DNA of 64,000 bases from Methyloradius palustris (GCF_019703875.1 NZ_AP024110.1:620001-684000); one strand, 5' to 3'. Counted from the first letter of the stretch, positions 7,789 through 16,712 are shown. The notes: a model not told the origin generated them from the letters alone. Numbers and translations: made by a program.

Positions 7789-8478
7789 TCAGACTAAATC
7801 TTCAAGATAACGCCCACTGTAAGCTTTGGCTTTCTCCAGCAGGCCAGTGCGTTTCCACTGCACTTCTAGCGCGCCTGGCGTGTAGTGTTGCGCGCCGCCT
7901 ATTTGCTCGGCGATTGCCTGATAGCGTGCTGCCTCTTCCACAAAGAGAATCAGTTCAGCAGTCCTAATAATGCCCTTACCCCAAAAATTCACACCACCGT
8001 TTGATTCAAGCAATGCAGGGGGTGGTGCTAATTCAGGATGCTTATCCAGACGTTCAGTAATGACATCAAGGACACTACGGGTACGATCTAAGTGATTAGG
8101 AATCTCACGTGCCAACAAGTGGCGTGCTGCCGCTACATAAAGAATAGGAAACGGCTTGTGTGCCAATGACCAGGCTGAGAGGAAGTTGGTGTGGATATGA
8201 ATGGCGGTATCCGCATCCAGACGGGTTTCATTAAGGATGTGATTCTTTTCGTCTGAAAAGTTGGTAATGCTGATTGTCGGTGTTTGGTCTCGTGCTAGGC
8301 CGCCAGGAAAGCGGATGGTTAATAGCTTATCGTGGCCGGGTACTTTATGGCTGACGTGAAAAGTAAGGCTAGCGGACAAGGTGCCGTTATCGCGCAATAC
8401 GTTAAAGGCATGAATAGCATCCGCCTTGGCTTCATCTACATAGGAAATCAGGTCAATCTCTGATAATTGTGTGCTCAT
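7789..8478 (-). CDS. Class II aldolase/adducin-like protein 1
   Basis: About 229 residues, cytoplasmic. The fold is recognised by AIHIHTNFLSAWSLAHKPFPILYVAAARHL (two zinc-type histidines, HIH) and LLESNGGVNFWGKG near residue 165. In FucA and AraD the latter motif carries a third zinc histidine (SHG/NHG); here that residue is Gly, so metal binding must differ. The frame extends to 8583, but ATG 8478 has AGGAGAG seven bases upstream. It is a paralogue of the 18,905 gene and has a consensus sigma54 promoter. Carbon-sulfur lyase-like or retro-aldol chemistry on an organosulfur product is a guess. Confidence 0.75.
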   Translation of the reverse strand: MSTQLSEIDLISYVDEAKADAIHAFNVLRDNGTLSASLTFHVSHKVPGHDKLLTIRFPGGLARDQTPTISITNFSDEKNHILNETRLDADTAIHIHTNFLSAWSLAHKPFPILYVAAARHLLAREIPNHLDRTRSVLDVITERLDKHPELAPPPALLESNGGVNFWGKGIIRTAELILFVEEAARYQAIAEQIGGAQHYTPGALEVQWKRTGLLEKAKAYSGRYLEDLV

Positions 8479-8519
8479 GAATACTCTCCTGTTATGTGTT
8501 AATAGTGACAGGAGGCATA

Positions 8520-8537
8520 GCGCAAGCTGCATGCCAA
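8520..8537 (-). promoter_or_regulatory. Sigma54 promoter of aldolase-like gene 1
   Basis: On the minus strand TTGGCATGCAGCTTGCGC has -24 GG at 8535-8534, ten bases, and -12 GC at 8523-8522. The predicted start near 8510 is about 30 bases before ATG 8478. It is divergent from the promoter at 8917 and shares the enhancer cluster in between. Confidence 0.85.
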
Positions 8538-8677
8538 GGTCAATTGAGGAGTTACTTGCCAGTAAGCTACACATAAAACTCACACAATAAACAATGTTAA
8601 TTGTTTGTTTCTATTCATTAATAACTAAAAAAATAAAGTTAGTGATGAGCGCTCGCTGAAACAACCCCCAGAAAAAA

Positions 8678-8717
8678 TATTGCTCCTACAACAACATAAA
8701 CTGTTGCTCAACCAACA
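8678..8717. promoter_or_regulatory. Enhancer cluster, divergent aldolase/TonB-receptor region
   Basis: TATTGCTCCTACAACA at 8678-8693 (one mismatch) and TGTTGCTCAACCAACA at 8702-8717 (both 5-base arms exact). They are about 145-180 bp upstream of the minus-strand promoter (-24 at 8535) and 200-240 bp upstream of the plus-strand one (-24 at 8917). Confidence 0.65.
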
Positions 8718-8760
8718 ATCAGATATGAGCATACGCAAAGAAGAAATTACTGTATCCATG

Positions 8761-8776
8761 TGTTGTTTTAGCAACA
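8761..8776. promoter_or_regulatory. Enhancer site upstream of the TonB receptor
   Basis: TGTTGTTTTAGCAACA is a TGTTG-N6-CAACA dyad about 150 bp upstream of the -24 element at 8917. A weaker relative with AAACA as right arm follows at 8802-8817. Confidence 0.65.
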
Positions 8777-8875
8777 TAAGTTATAAAACCACACAATCAA
8801 TTGTTGTAGGAAAAACACTATCACCTCAGTTAACAATCAGCCGACTTAGTCACCAACTCATAAAAAGTATTTAAT

Positions 8876-8888
8876 AATCAAAGTATTA
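8876..8888 (+). promoter_or_regulatory. IHF-binding consensus
   Basis: AATCAAAGTATTA matches WATCAANNNNTTR exactly. It lies between the enhancer site at 8761 and the sigma54 promoter at 8917, where IHF-induced bending would help looping. Confidence 0.6.
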
Positions 8889-8914
8889 AATTTATAAATC
8901 GCCAATTTATAAAT

Positions 8915-8931
8915 TTGGCATGGAACCTGCC
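8915..8931 (+). promoter_or_regulatory. Sigma54 promoter of the TonB-dependent receptor
   Basis: TTGGCATGGAACCTGCC has -24 GG at 8917-8918, ten bases, and -12 GC at 8929-8930. Transcription would start near 8942, about 50 bases before ATG 8992. Confidence 0.8.
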
Positions 8932-8991
8932 ATTTAAAGACGTCAACACCTGAAGGTGTGGAGAAGTCTTTATAAAATTACAGGGAAAACC

Positions 8992-11412
8992 ATGTCTAAA
9001 ATTCGTACAGATAAAAAAGATGCTGCAAGTGTTGCATCCATTTTCATTAAAAAGCCCATAGCCACAGCAATTATCGGCGCGCTGGCAGGCACACTATTTA
9101 CCACCCAGCTCTATGCAGCGGATGATGTGAAAGATAAGCCTGCCACAGAAGAGCAAAAGAGCGGCACCGATAGCGCAACAGCAGATAGCTCAAGCAGTGC
9201 CAGTAAGCCTGCTGCCCAGGATGAAAACCGCTTAAGCAGCGTAGTCGTCACTGCGCAAAAACGTGAAGAAAGTGCGCAAAATGTTGCCACTTCTATCAGC
9301 GTACTGGATGGTAAAGAGTTGTTGGATAAAGGCATAGGCCGCTCTGCTAGTGAAGTGTTGAACTACGTACCGAATGCGTCAGCTGGTACACAACAGCATG
9401 GCCGACCACGTTGGTGGATTCGTGGTGTTGGCGCTGGTCAGCAACAAATTGACTTCCCGAACCCCGTTGGTTTTTACCAGGATGATGTGTATATCAGTAA
9501 TGCCAGTGCTACGGGCTTCCCATTATTTGATATCGACCGTGTAGAAGTATTGCGTGGTCCACAGGGCACGTTGTGGGGCAAAAATACAACTGGCGGCGCG
9601 ATTAACGTACTTGCCAAAAAACCAACTTTCTCAGGCGACGACAACTACTTCAAGACCGACTATGGCACCTACAATGACAAAATCATCGAAGGGGCAATCG
9701 GCGGTAGCATTATTGATGAACGCATTGCTGGCCGCCTATCTGTGCATGATGAAAATCAGGATGGTCGTTTTACCAATGTCTTCAAAAACCAGAAAGACGG
9801 ATCACTGACCGACTCAGCGATTCGCGGTCAATTACTGTTTGAATTAACACCTGATCTTGAGGCTTTGTTAAACGTGCATTACCGCAACTACAAAACAAAT
9901 GGGGCAATTACAACTGTCACTGGCACAGGGGTGGGTGGCGCTTATATCAATGGCTATATTCCGAGCACCAATATCAATGATGTCAGCACCAATGCGCCTG
10001 ACACCAGCAAAACGACACAAAACGGCGTTTCACTAAACTTGAAGTGGCAACTTGGTCAATATGCACTGACCTCGATCACTGGCTATGAAGATTTCGGTAA
10101 CGTTGCACAAGCTGACTCTGACTTCACACCGCTAGAAATTGGTCGGACTTATAACGATGCTAAAAGCCGCCAGATTTCACAAGAGTTCCGCTTGGCATCA
10201 CCACGTGAAGATCGCTTGAATTGGCTGACAGGCTTTCACTTCTTTAAAGAAGATATTGACTCCTATTCTGCTAGTGCAAGACTACCCAATGGCACTGTTC
10301 CTGCCCAAGCTGGAAGCACCGCGCCAACTGCCTACAGCCTGACCACGTTCAATCACAAGACTGAAAGTTATGCGATTTTTGGTAGTAGCACCTATAACTT
10401 TACTGAACAGTTCAATACCACACTGGGTTTGCGCTGGACAACTGAAGAAAAGAAACTTGACCTGAACCGATTGAATAATGCTGCTGGCGGTGCGAGCTGG
10501 AGCAATCTTGCATCATGGTGGAATTCATACACGGGTACCTATGGCAATCCAATCGTAGGGCAGACCAGTACTTTTACTGACACCGAGACTAAAAGATGGG
10601 ATGCACTCACTTATGATCTAACACCTGAATACAAATTGACCCCAACAGACCGTGTGTATTTCAAATTTGCACACGGTGTTAAATCGGGTGGTTTCAATAC
10701 GGCAGCGACTACTTCTGCGGCACTCAATACATTGAGCCCAGAAAACCTGAACTCTTATGAGTTAGGTTATAAATCTGAATGGCTGGATGGTCGTTTGAAT
10801 TTCAATGCTAACGTCTTCCATTACGACTATAAAAATGCGCAAGTAAATATTGTTGGCGCACTTGCAGGCAGTCCTACTCCTGTTTCTTACCTTCAGAACG
10901 TGACCAGTTCACATGTAAATGGTGCTGAGTTTGAAGTAGAAGCCCTACCTACCAATAACTTGCACATCAACGCCAATATCGGGCTGTTGGAAACCAAGTT
11001 TGATGACTTCGACATCTTAAACGGTGGCGGTAATCGTGACGGTAACCAGTTTGTTCGTTCACCGCATTTCAGCAGCCTGCTTGCCGCCGATTATAAGATT
11101 CCTTTGGATAATGGTCGCAAAGTAGTCGTTGGAGGTGATTGGCGTTACCTAGGCGATCAGTTCTATTTTGTTGATCCACAAAATAACCCACTGTTGAATC
11201 AGGAAGCTTATTCCATCGTCAATGCCCGCGTGACATATAGCACAGCAAAAGATCGCATTGCTGTCACTGGTTATGTGAACAACCTGACGGATGAGAATTA
11301 CCACAACCATGCATTGCCTGGTGCAAGAGCTGGCGCAGTTGCAGCAACGGGAGCCGCTACTTATTGGGCAAACCCAAGAACTGCTGGCATTTCAGTGACC
11401 TTACGCTTCTAA
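8992..11412 (+). CDS. TonB-dependent outer-membrane receptor
   Basis: About 806 residues. A long N-terminal region with hydrophobic core (PIATAIIGALAGTLFTTQLYA) ends in a signal-peptidase-like ALYAA-type site near residue 42, then an Ala/Ser-rich linker. A TonB-box-like SSVVVTAQKREE follows, then the plug domain (ASEVLNYVPNAS, RIRGVGAG-like segment, FDIDRVEVLRGPQGTLWGKNTTGGAINV) and a beta-barrel ending ...RTAGISVTLRF with terminal Phe. The ATG at 8992 has AGGGA upstream; the earlier in-frame start at 8956 lies too close to the sigma54 start. It is of the large-substrate type that needs TonB energy, supplied presumably by the TonB-ExbBD genes at 23,073-25,095. Confidence 0.9.
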   Translation: MSKIRTDKKDAASVASIFIKKPIATAIIGALAGTLFTTQLYAADDVKDKPATEEQKSGTDSATADSSSSASKPAAQDENRLSSVVVTAQKREESAQNVATSISVLDGKELLDKGIGRSASEVLNYVPNASAGTQQHGRPRWWIRGVGAGQQQIDFPNPVGFYQDDVYISNASATGFPLFDIDRVEVLRGPQGTLWGKNTTGGAINVLAKKPTFSGDDNYFKTDYGTYNDKIIEGAIGGSIIDERIAGRLSVHDENQDGRFTNVFKNQKDGSLTDSAIRGQLLFELTPDLEALLNVHYRNYKTNGAITTVTGTGVGGAYINGYIPSTNINDVSTNAPDTSKTTQNGVSLNLKWQLGQYALTSITGYEDFGNVAQADSDFTPLEIGRTYNDAKSRQISQEFRLASPREDRLNWLTGFHFFKEDIDSYSASARLPNGTVPAQAGSTAPTAYSLTTFNHKTESYAIFGSSTYNFTEQFNTTLGLRWTTEEKKLDLNRLNNAAGGASWSNLASWWNSYTGTYGNPIVGQTSTFTDTETKRWDALTYDLTPEYKLTPTDRVYFKFAHGVKSGGFNTAATTSAALNTLSPENLNSYELGYKSEWLDGRLNFNANVFHYDYKNAQVNIVGALAGSPTPVSYLQNVTSSHVNGAEFEVEALPTNNLHINANIGLLETKFDDFDILNGGGNRDGNQFVRSPHFSSLLAADYKIPLDNGRKVVVGGDWRYLGDQFYFVDPQNNPLLNQEAYSIVNARVTYSTAKDRIAVTGYVNNLTDENYHNHALPGARAGAVAATGAATYWANPRTAGISVTLRF

Positions 11413-11492
11413 CTGGCAATACACTAACCCACCATAGAAAAGTGCTGCAAACGCAAACAGTACATTCAATATTGGTGGTTAGTTACTCAAGA

Positions 11493-11530
11493 AACAACCT
11501 GACATTTAGCGCGCTATCTGTCAGGTTGTT
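11493..11530 (+). terminator. Terminator-like inverted repeat after the TonB receptor
   Basis: AACAACCTGACA at 11493-11504 pairs perfectly with TGTCAGGTTGTT at 11519-11530 over 12 bp, with a 14-base loop. The T-rich stretch TATGTTTTT follows after the stem. It lies 80 bases after the receptor stop. Confidence 0.7.
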
Positions 11531-11583
11531 TATGTTTTTAGCGTTGCTTTATGTGCTGACGCACAATCTTTGATTGATTGAAT

Positions 11584-13365
11584 ATGTCGAAAAACCCCTT
11601 ATTACGTTGTCTGGCGCTCTATCGTTACATGCCATACAAATTCTCTATCACCGCGCTGCTGTTCGTTCTGGTGAATGTCGGCATGGCTTGGCAGTTATGG
11701 TTGGTGGGCAAGATTATTCATGATGTGCAAACAGGAAAAATGATTAGCCGTGCGGCAGATGGTAGCCTGGATTTAAGCCTGGCTAAATACTGGCTGGTGT
11801 TGATGGTAGTGGTCGCGATTGGTCGCAGTGTTGTGCAATATCTAGGCGGCGTGATGTCGCTGATTATCGGCCAGCAACTGCTCTACATTTTGCGTGAGCG
11901 CATCATGCTGCAAGTGCAACGGCTTGACCTTGCTTACCACTGGCAACACGGCATGGGCGAAATCGTCACCCGCACTACACGTGATGCCGACAAGGTTCGT
12001 GATGCACTGATTAATTTCTGGCGACAGGTATTTGAAGCCAGCTTGTGGGTGCTGGTCTCTGTTGGGCTATTGAGTTGGTATCACTCGTGGTTAGGCTTAG
12101 GTACCTTATTTTTCACCTTATCTGGCATTAGTATTTTCGTCCTGCAAACCAATAAATTGGTTGAGCTGGATCGCGTTGTGGGTTCAGCCTATGACAAAGT
12201 GAACCAGGAACTCAGCGAAGGCGTGAACGGCGTGCGCGTGATCAAGTCTTTCGGTCTTGAGCAACAACGCATAGCTGTGTTTACTACGAGCGTGCAGGAT
12301 TTTATTGACCATGCTCGAACAGCCCTGGCATTTGCCTCGTCCCGCATCCCGTTGCCACAGATCGTGGTGGCGATGAGCCACGTATGGATACTGGTAATTG
12401 GCGCCTTACTGGTACAACAAGGCCACCTGAATGTGGGCGAATTAGTCTCGTCCTTATTGGTCGCCAACACATTGGTATTCCGAATTGAAGGTATCGGTCG
12501 CGTGATGCAGGTATTCGCTGATGCACGTTCTTCCGCTGCCCGTATTTGGGAACTGCTGGATGAAGACCCTAAGATATTCTCAGGCGAAAAAACCATTGCA
12601 GAAGGTGCTTTGGGTTTGCGTTTAAGCAAAGTCTCAGTCAAAACGCCAGGCAGTGATAACACTATTTTGCATGATTGTGATTTTGAAGTATCTCCGGGCG
12701 AAGTCGTCGCCATTGTCGGTACTACGGGCTCAGGCAAAAGCACGCTGGCTGGTTTATTGCCGAGACTGTTAGATGTAGATGGCGGCAAAGTGCTGATAGG
12801 CTCGGCATGGGCTGGCTGGCAAAACCTGAAAGACTTGAAACTCGATACCTTGCGGAAAAAAGTGCATGTCGTGCCACAAGAGACGTTTTTATTCTCAGAC
12901 ACGCTAGAGGCCAACCTCAAACTTGCCCAACCCAGCGCATCACACGAAGATTTACTTGAGGCCATCGAACTGGCTTCTGCAACTGAGGTGCTGGAAAAAA
13001 TCTCGGATGGCCTTCAAACCAAAATTGGCGACCGCGGCATCACGTTATCAGGCGGTCAACGCCAGCGTATCAGCCTTGCACGGGCCTTCCTCGCAAAGCC
13101 TTCCATTCTGGTTCTGGATGATGCCACCAGCGCGCTGGATGCGATTACCGAGCGCCGCGTACTTGAGAATATCCGCAAACTGCGCAGTACTGTGGGGCAA
13201 CAAATCACTGTTGTGTTGATTGCCAGCAAACTCTCAACCATCTTGCTGGCAGACCGCGTCGCCATGCTGCATCAAGGCAAGATTGTCGCTGAAGGCACAC
13301 ATGACAACTTAGTGGCAAATAACGCGGAATATCGCGACCTGGTAGGAGTAGAACATGGCAAATAG
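11584..13365 (+). CDS. ABC exporter half-transporter with degenerate ATPase site
   Basis: 593 residues: six-helix type I exporter membrane domain, then an ATPase domain. Walker A is GTTGSGKST at residues 379-387 and the signature is a normal LSGGQRQ at 488. However, the catalytic Glu after Walker B is Asp (LVLDDATSALD, residue 513), and the H-loop His is Ser (IASKLST, residue 548). These are the hallmarks of the degenerate half of a heterodimeric exporter. ATG 11584 follows a TTG at 11578 in the same frame. It overlaps the partner gene at 13,355 by 11 bases, so the two are translated together. No sigma54 site was found directly upstream. Confidence 0.9.
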   Translation: MSKNPLLRCLALYRYMPYKFSITALLFVLVNVGMAWQLWLVGKIIHDVQTGKMISRAADGSLDLSLAKYWLVLMVVVAIGRSVVQYLGGVMSLIIGQQLLYILRERIMLQVQRLDLAYHWQHGMGEIVTRTTRDADKVRDALINFWRQVFEASLWVLVSVGLLSWYHSWLGLGTLFFTLSGISIFVLQTNKLVELDRVVGSAYDKVNQELSEGVNGVRVIKSFGLEQQRIAVFTTSVQDFIDHARTALAFASSRIPLPQIVVAMSHVWILVIGALLVQQGHLNVGELVSSLLVANTLVFRIEGIGRVMQVFADARSSAARIWELLDEDPKIFSGEKTIAEGALGLRLSKVSVKTPGSDNTILHDCDFEVSPGEVVAIVGTTGSGKSTLAGLLPRLLDVDGGKVLIGSAWAGWQNLKDLKLDTLRKKVHVVPQETFLFSDTLEANLKLAQPSASHEDLLEAIELASATEVLEKISDGLQTKIGDRGITLSGGQRQRISLARAFLAKPSILVLDDATSALDAITERRVLENIRKLRSTVGQQITVVLIASKLSTILLADRVAMLHQGKIVAEGTHDNLVANNAEYRDLVGVEHGK

Positions 13366-15199
13366 TTTTCGTGGTGATAGTGCGCTCAATGATATTGAGC
13401 TGGAACAAATGCTGGCTAAAAAGAAGCTGGACCGCAATATGTTTGGGCGCTTGCTACCTTTACTCAAACAGGTAAAAGGCCGAATTGCGGCAGTGATTTT
13501 GCTTGAAGCGCTACTGGTCGGTGTGATATTCATCCGCCCCTGGTTTTTACGTGAAGTGATTGACCATGGGTTCATTCAAACAGCGCAAGGAATATTACTC
13601 AATAAGCATTTGTTGACGTGGATGGCTATTGGTATGGGGATTACCTGGGTCGTGCGTTTTGGCGTATCTGGCTTATCACAGTATTTATCGGGCTCTGCAG
13701 CCATCGCCATATTGAATAACCTGCGTATCAAAGTATTCACGCATATACAGGCATTAAGCGTTCGCTACTTTGACCAGACCAAGGCAGGGCGGATTATTTC
13801 ACGTGCCGATCGCGACATCGATACGCTCGAGCCTTTATTGATTCAAGGGCCGCCTGAGTTGCTTTCAGCGGTTTTGCGTTTCGTGGTCGCCAGCTTTGCT
13901 TTATGGTGGATTTCGCCCAAGTTGCTCTATGCCATGCTCACCATCGTGCCATTTTTAGTGGTCGGCACTTGGCTGTTCAAGCGTATCTCGCAGAAAAACT
14001 GGGCAAAAGTAGCGGAAGCGCGCGCGAGATTTACTGCACACCTGGTGGAAACGGTGTCCGGCGTGCGCATGATCAAGCAAAGCGTGAGCGAGGATAAAAA
14101 CGCTGATCACTATCGTTCATTGATCTGGGATTTCAACCGCACCCTGATTCGCGGCAATATCTATGCAAGCTGGTTTTTACCGCTGACACAGGTGCTGAGC
14201 GCGGCAGGCATGGCGTTGCTATTGCTCTCTGGCGGCATTGGGATTGCCGAGCATGAAATGACGGTGGGTCAACTGGCACAAAGCCTATTCTACGTGCAGT
14301 TATTTCTTGGGCCACTACAGGAATTGAATGAACTGTTTGAGCGCTATTCTTCTGGCGCATCCTCTGCACAACGCATCTTCCTGCTACTGGATACAGAACC
14401 TGAAATCATTGACCCCTTGTTGCCCTTGCAACCCAAACAACGGAATGGCGAAGTTGAGTTTAGCAATGTGGTATTCAGCTACGATAAAAATGCCAGAAAA
14501 CCTGTCATCGATAATCTCAGTCTGCATATCCCAGCTGGTCAGGTGCTGGCGATTGTGGGGCCTACAGGGCATGGCAAGAGTACGCTGGTACAACTACTAA
14601 CGCGTTTTTACGAGGTGGAATCTGGTAGCGTCAAGGTAGATGGGCAAGATGTGCGTGATTACGCGCAGCAAGACTTACGCCGCAAAGTGGGCGTGGTATT
14701 GCAAGATAATGTGCTGTTCTCGGGCTCTGTAATACACAACCTTAGAATGGGTGCGCCAGAAGCAAGTGATGAAGCCTTAATTGCTGCAGCAAGAGAATTG
14801 GGTGCAGATGAAGTGCTAGAGCGCTTGCCTGCTGGCTATTACACCGAAGTCGGGCCTTTGGGAGCATTTCTCAGTCATGGTCAACGGCAACTGGTTTGTC
14901 TGGTTCGTGCTTACCTTGCCAACCCTTCTGTGCTGGTGCTGGATGAAGCCACTTCTGCCGTTGATATCCATACCGAGCGCCGCATACAAAATGCTTTCCG
15001 GCGCCTGTGCGAAGGCCGCACGGCCATCATCATCGCGCATAGATTAGCTACTATTCGCGATGCCGACCGTATTGCCGTCATATGGAATGGAGAAGTTACC
15101 GAGCTTGGTAACCATCAGGCGCTGATTCGCCAGGGCGGTCATTACTCGGCCTTATACAAAGCTTACGAAGAAGCTTCCGTGGCTGAATTAACAGCGTAA
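13355..15199 (+). CDS. ABC exporter half-transporter with consensus ATPase site
   Basis: 614 residues, same architecture. Walker A GPTGHGKST at residues 402-410, Walker B with catalytic Glu (LVLDEATSAVD) and a normal H-loop (IIAHRLAT). The signature is altered to LSHGQ at 506-510. In a dimer with the 11,584 product, its Walker motifs face the partner's intact LSGGQ (active site), while its LSHGQ faces the partner's defective Walker B and H-loop (inactive site). All deviations therefore fall in one site, as in TM287/288 and BmrCD. It may expel a toxic intermediate or secrete a small molecule; the substrate is unknown. Confidence 0.9.
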   Translation: MANSFRGDSALNDIELEQMLAKKKLDRNMFGRLLPLLKQVKGRIAAVILLEALLVGVIFIRPWFLREVIDHGFIQTAQGILLNKHLLTWMAIGMGITWVVRFGVSGLSQYLSGSAAIAILNNLRIKVFTHIQALSVRYFDQTKAGRIISRADRDIDTLEPLLIQGPPELLSAVLRFVVASFALWWISPKLLYAMLTIVPFLVVGTWLFKRISQKNWAKVAEARARFTAHLVETVSGVRMIKQSVSEDKNADHYRSLIWDFNRTLIRGNIYASWFLPLTQVLSAAGMALLLLSGGIGIAEHEMTVGQLAQSLFYVQLFLGPLQELNELFERYSSGASSAQRIFLLLDTEPEIIDPLLPLQPKQRNGEVEFSNVVFSYDKNARKPVIDNLSLHIPAGQVLAIVGPTGHGKSTLVQLLTRFYEVESGSVKVDGQDVRDYAQQDLRRKVGVVLQDNVLFSGSVIHNLRMGAPEASDEALIAAARELGADEVLERLPAGYYTEVGPLGAFLSHGQRQLVCLVRAYLANPSVLVLDEATSAVDIHTERRIQNAFRRLCEGRTAIIIAHRLATIRDADRIAVIWNGEVTELGNHQALIRQGGHYSALYKAYEEASVAELTA

Positions 15200-15211
15200 T
15201 AAATAGACGCT

Positions 15212-15268
15212 TTGGTGCTGGTATGGCAACAGCCAGTTCAGGTATCGATGTTGCCATACCAGCACCAG
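15212..15268. repeat. Large inverted repeat carrying two enhancer sites
   Basis: GGTGCTGGTATGGCAAC at 15214-15230 is matched exactly in reverse complement at 15250-15266, and the stem extends by one A-T pair (18 bp, 19-base loop). Each arm contains an enhancer-like 16-mer: TGCTGGTATGGCAACA at 15216-15231 and its complement at 15249-15264, one mismatch each to TGTTG-N6-CAACA. No T run follows. It lies about 95-145 bp upstream of the -24 element at 15359 and also 13 bases behind the exporter operon, so it may act as both terminator hairpin and enhancer. Confidence 0.7.
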
Positions 15269-15306
15269 TCATTACAGAGTTATTTCCAGTCACCAATTGG
15301 TTTAAG

Positions 15307-15319
15307 TAAGCCATTGAAA
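15307..15319 (-). promoter_or_regulatory. Near-consensus IHF site
   Basis: On the minus strand TTTCAATGGCTTA differs from WATCAANNNNTTR at one position. It lies between the enhancer pair and the sigma54 promoter at 15359. Confidence 0.35.
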
Positions 15320-15357
15320 TAAAACAAATAAATAATTTACTTTTGCGTCGATAAGAC

Positions 15358-15373
15358 TGGCACAGAAGATGCC
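15358..15373 (+). promoter_or_regulatory. Sigma54 promoter of the first DszB-like gene
   Basis: TGGCACAGAAGATGCC has -24 GG at 15359-15360, ten bases, and -12 GC at 15371-15372. Predicted start near 15384, some 60 bases before ATG 15447. Confidence 0.8.
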
Positions 15374-15446
15374 AATACCTACATACGAGGATATTGCGCA
15401 ATCAATGCTTTGCCAGTACATCGCTTACCCATACAAGGAGAACCAC

Positions 15447-16478
15447 ATGTCTGAAAAAACAAAAATCGATACCATCTGGTACACACGCTGCCCAGTGCCT
15501 ACACCGCTAGGCCTAGCGGCTCGCGAAGGCTGGATCAACAAGGAGTTTGCAGCCGATGGTATTACCATCAACACCCTGCAAGATACGCAAGACCCTGATA
15601 TCCGTGAATCGCACTACGATCACCGTTTGCCACACTCATTCCGCCAGGGCGGCAATGTGCCTGCCATATGGGCGCGTGCTAATGGTACAGATACCCGCGT
15701 CATCGGCCTCAACTGGGTGAATGAAGCACAATTGATTCTTGCATTACCATCTTCAGGTATTTCACGTCCAGAAGATTTAAAAGGTAAAAAGATCGCACTA
15801 CCACGCAATGCCATCAGTATTGATCATCAACGTGCCAGCGCATTGCGCGGCATTATCGTGACGCTAGAAACAGCGGGCTTGACCGATAAAGATGTTGAAA
15901 TCATTGATTTTGATACCCCTGTGAGACCTACTGGCCGCGGCTGGGCACTGACAGATCGCGTGGATTACGAGACTGAATTCAATGCGCTAAATAGTGGTGC
16001 CGTGGATGCAATCTTTGTCAAAGGTGCGCGCGGCTATGCGGCTGCCATACATCATGGCGCTACCATTGTGTATGACGTACGCAACCATCCTGACCCAAAA
16101 GTACGTGCCAACAACGGCGCACCCCGCCCAATCACGGTGGATGGTGCACTACTGCGTGAAAGACCTGACTTAGTCGTGCGCTTCTTGCGCCAAGTGCTTT
16201 CAGTCGGCGACTGGGCAGCCAGCCATGAAGCTGAAACCGTCGCTTATATTGCCCGCGAATCAGGCTCTACCGATGAATGGGTACGCAAAGCCTACGGCAA
16301 CGACATTCACCTGCATCAGGGTACTGATCTCAACCCTGAATCCATCGCCGCTTTATCTGGCTACAAGGATTTCTTGTTGAAATGGGGCTTCATCAAGGCA
16401 GATTTTGATGTAAATGCCTGGATAGACCCAAATCCATTAAGGGAAGTATTGCAGTCATTGGAAAAGAAAGCAGCTTAA
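15447..16478 (+). CDS. DszB-like desulfinase, Cys-His-Arg intact (paralogue 1)
   Basis: 343 residues with the SsuA/THI5 binding-protein fold but no signal peptide, so it should be cytoplasmic. The N-terminus WYTRCPVPTPLGLA and SHYDHRLPHSFRQGGNVP align with DszB (SNCPVP; H-N9-R-x-GG). This gives Cys15, His56 and Arg66 at the places of DszB Cys27, His60 and Arg70, with the ten-residue His-Arg spacing exact. DszB removes sulfite from an aromatic sulfinate. A similar sulfinate is a plausible product of the neighbouring LLM monooxygenases. The frame opens at 15369, but ATG 15447 has AAGGAGA upstream. Automated annotation would probably call it an SsuA-type binding protein. Confidence 0.75.
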   Translation: MSEKTKIDTIWYTRCPVPTPLGLAAREGWINKEFAADGITINTLQDTQDPDIRESHYDHRLPHSFRQGGNVPAIWARANGTDTRVIGLNWVNEAQLILALPSSGISRPEDLKGKKIALPRNAISIDHQRASALRGIIVTLETAGLTDKDVEIIDFDTPVRPTGRGWALTDRVDYETEFNALNSGAVDAIFVKGARGYAAAIHHGATIVYDVRNHPDPKVRANNGAPRPITVDGALLRERPDLVVRFLRQVLSVGDWAASHEAETVAYIARESGSTDEWVRKAYGNDIHLHQGTDLNPESIAALSGYKDFLLKWGFIKADFDVNAWIDPNPLREVLQSLEKKAA

Positions 16479-16494
16479 GCATAAGCAGACTGTA

Positions 16495-16529
16495 AAAAAG
16501 CAGGGGTTATTTAGTGGCTCCTGCTTTTT
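16495..16529 (+). terminator. Terminator of the first DszB-like gene
   Basis: AAAAAGCAGG at 16495-16504 pairs with CCTGCTTTTT at 16520-16529; the last five bases supply the T run. It lies 17 bases after the stop. Confidence 0.85.
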
Positions 16530-16586
16530 ATTTGGCGCGAAAGTAGTCATAAGTTGCCCATCAATACTCTGCTATCTGCCACAAAG

Positions 16587-16602
16587 TGTTGTTGCTGCAA
16601 CA
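16587..16602. promoter_or_regulatory. Enhancer site of the FMN reductase gene
   Basis: TGTTGTTGCTGCAACA has both arms of the TGTTG-N6-CAACA dyad exact and lies about 100 bp upstream of the -24 element at 16698. Confidence 0.7.
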
Positions 16603-16696
16603 TTGCATCAACATTTGATGTATTGATATCTGACTTATTCTATTAAATATACCCTTATAAATTAATTAGTCATTGATTATAAAAGATATTATTTAA

Positions 16697-16712
16697 TGGC
16701 ATTGCTTTTGCA
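16697..16712 (+). promoter_or_regulatory. Sigma54 promoter of the FMN reductase gene
   Basis: TGGCATTGCTTTTGCA has -24 GG at 16698-16699, ten bases, and -12 GC at 16710-16711. Predicted start near 16723, about 40 bases before ATG 16762. Confidence 0.85.

Noticed and set aside
8680..8874. 64-codon + strand frame in the divergent control region
   Set aside because: It overlaps the enhancer sites and lies upstream of the mapped sigma54 promoter; no ribosome site and no family.
11413..11583. Sigma54 promoter for the ABC exporter
   Set aside because: TGGCAATACACTAAC has GG but no GC at the right distance; no other candidate in the gap.
15447..16478. Plain SsuA-type periplasmic binding protein for the 15,447, 19,649 and 26,769 genes
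   Set aside because: None has a signal peptide, and the DszB-like CPVP and H-N9-R motifs are better explained by a cytoplasmic enzyme family; the exported binding protein is the separate gene at 20,763.
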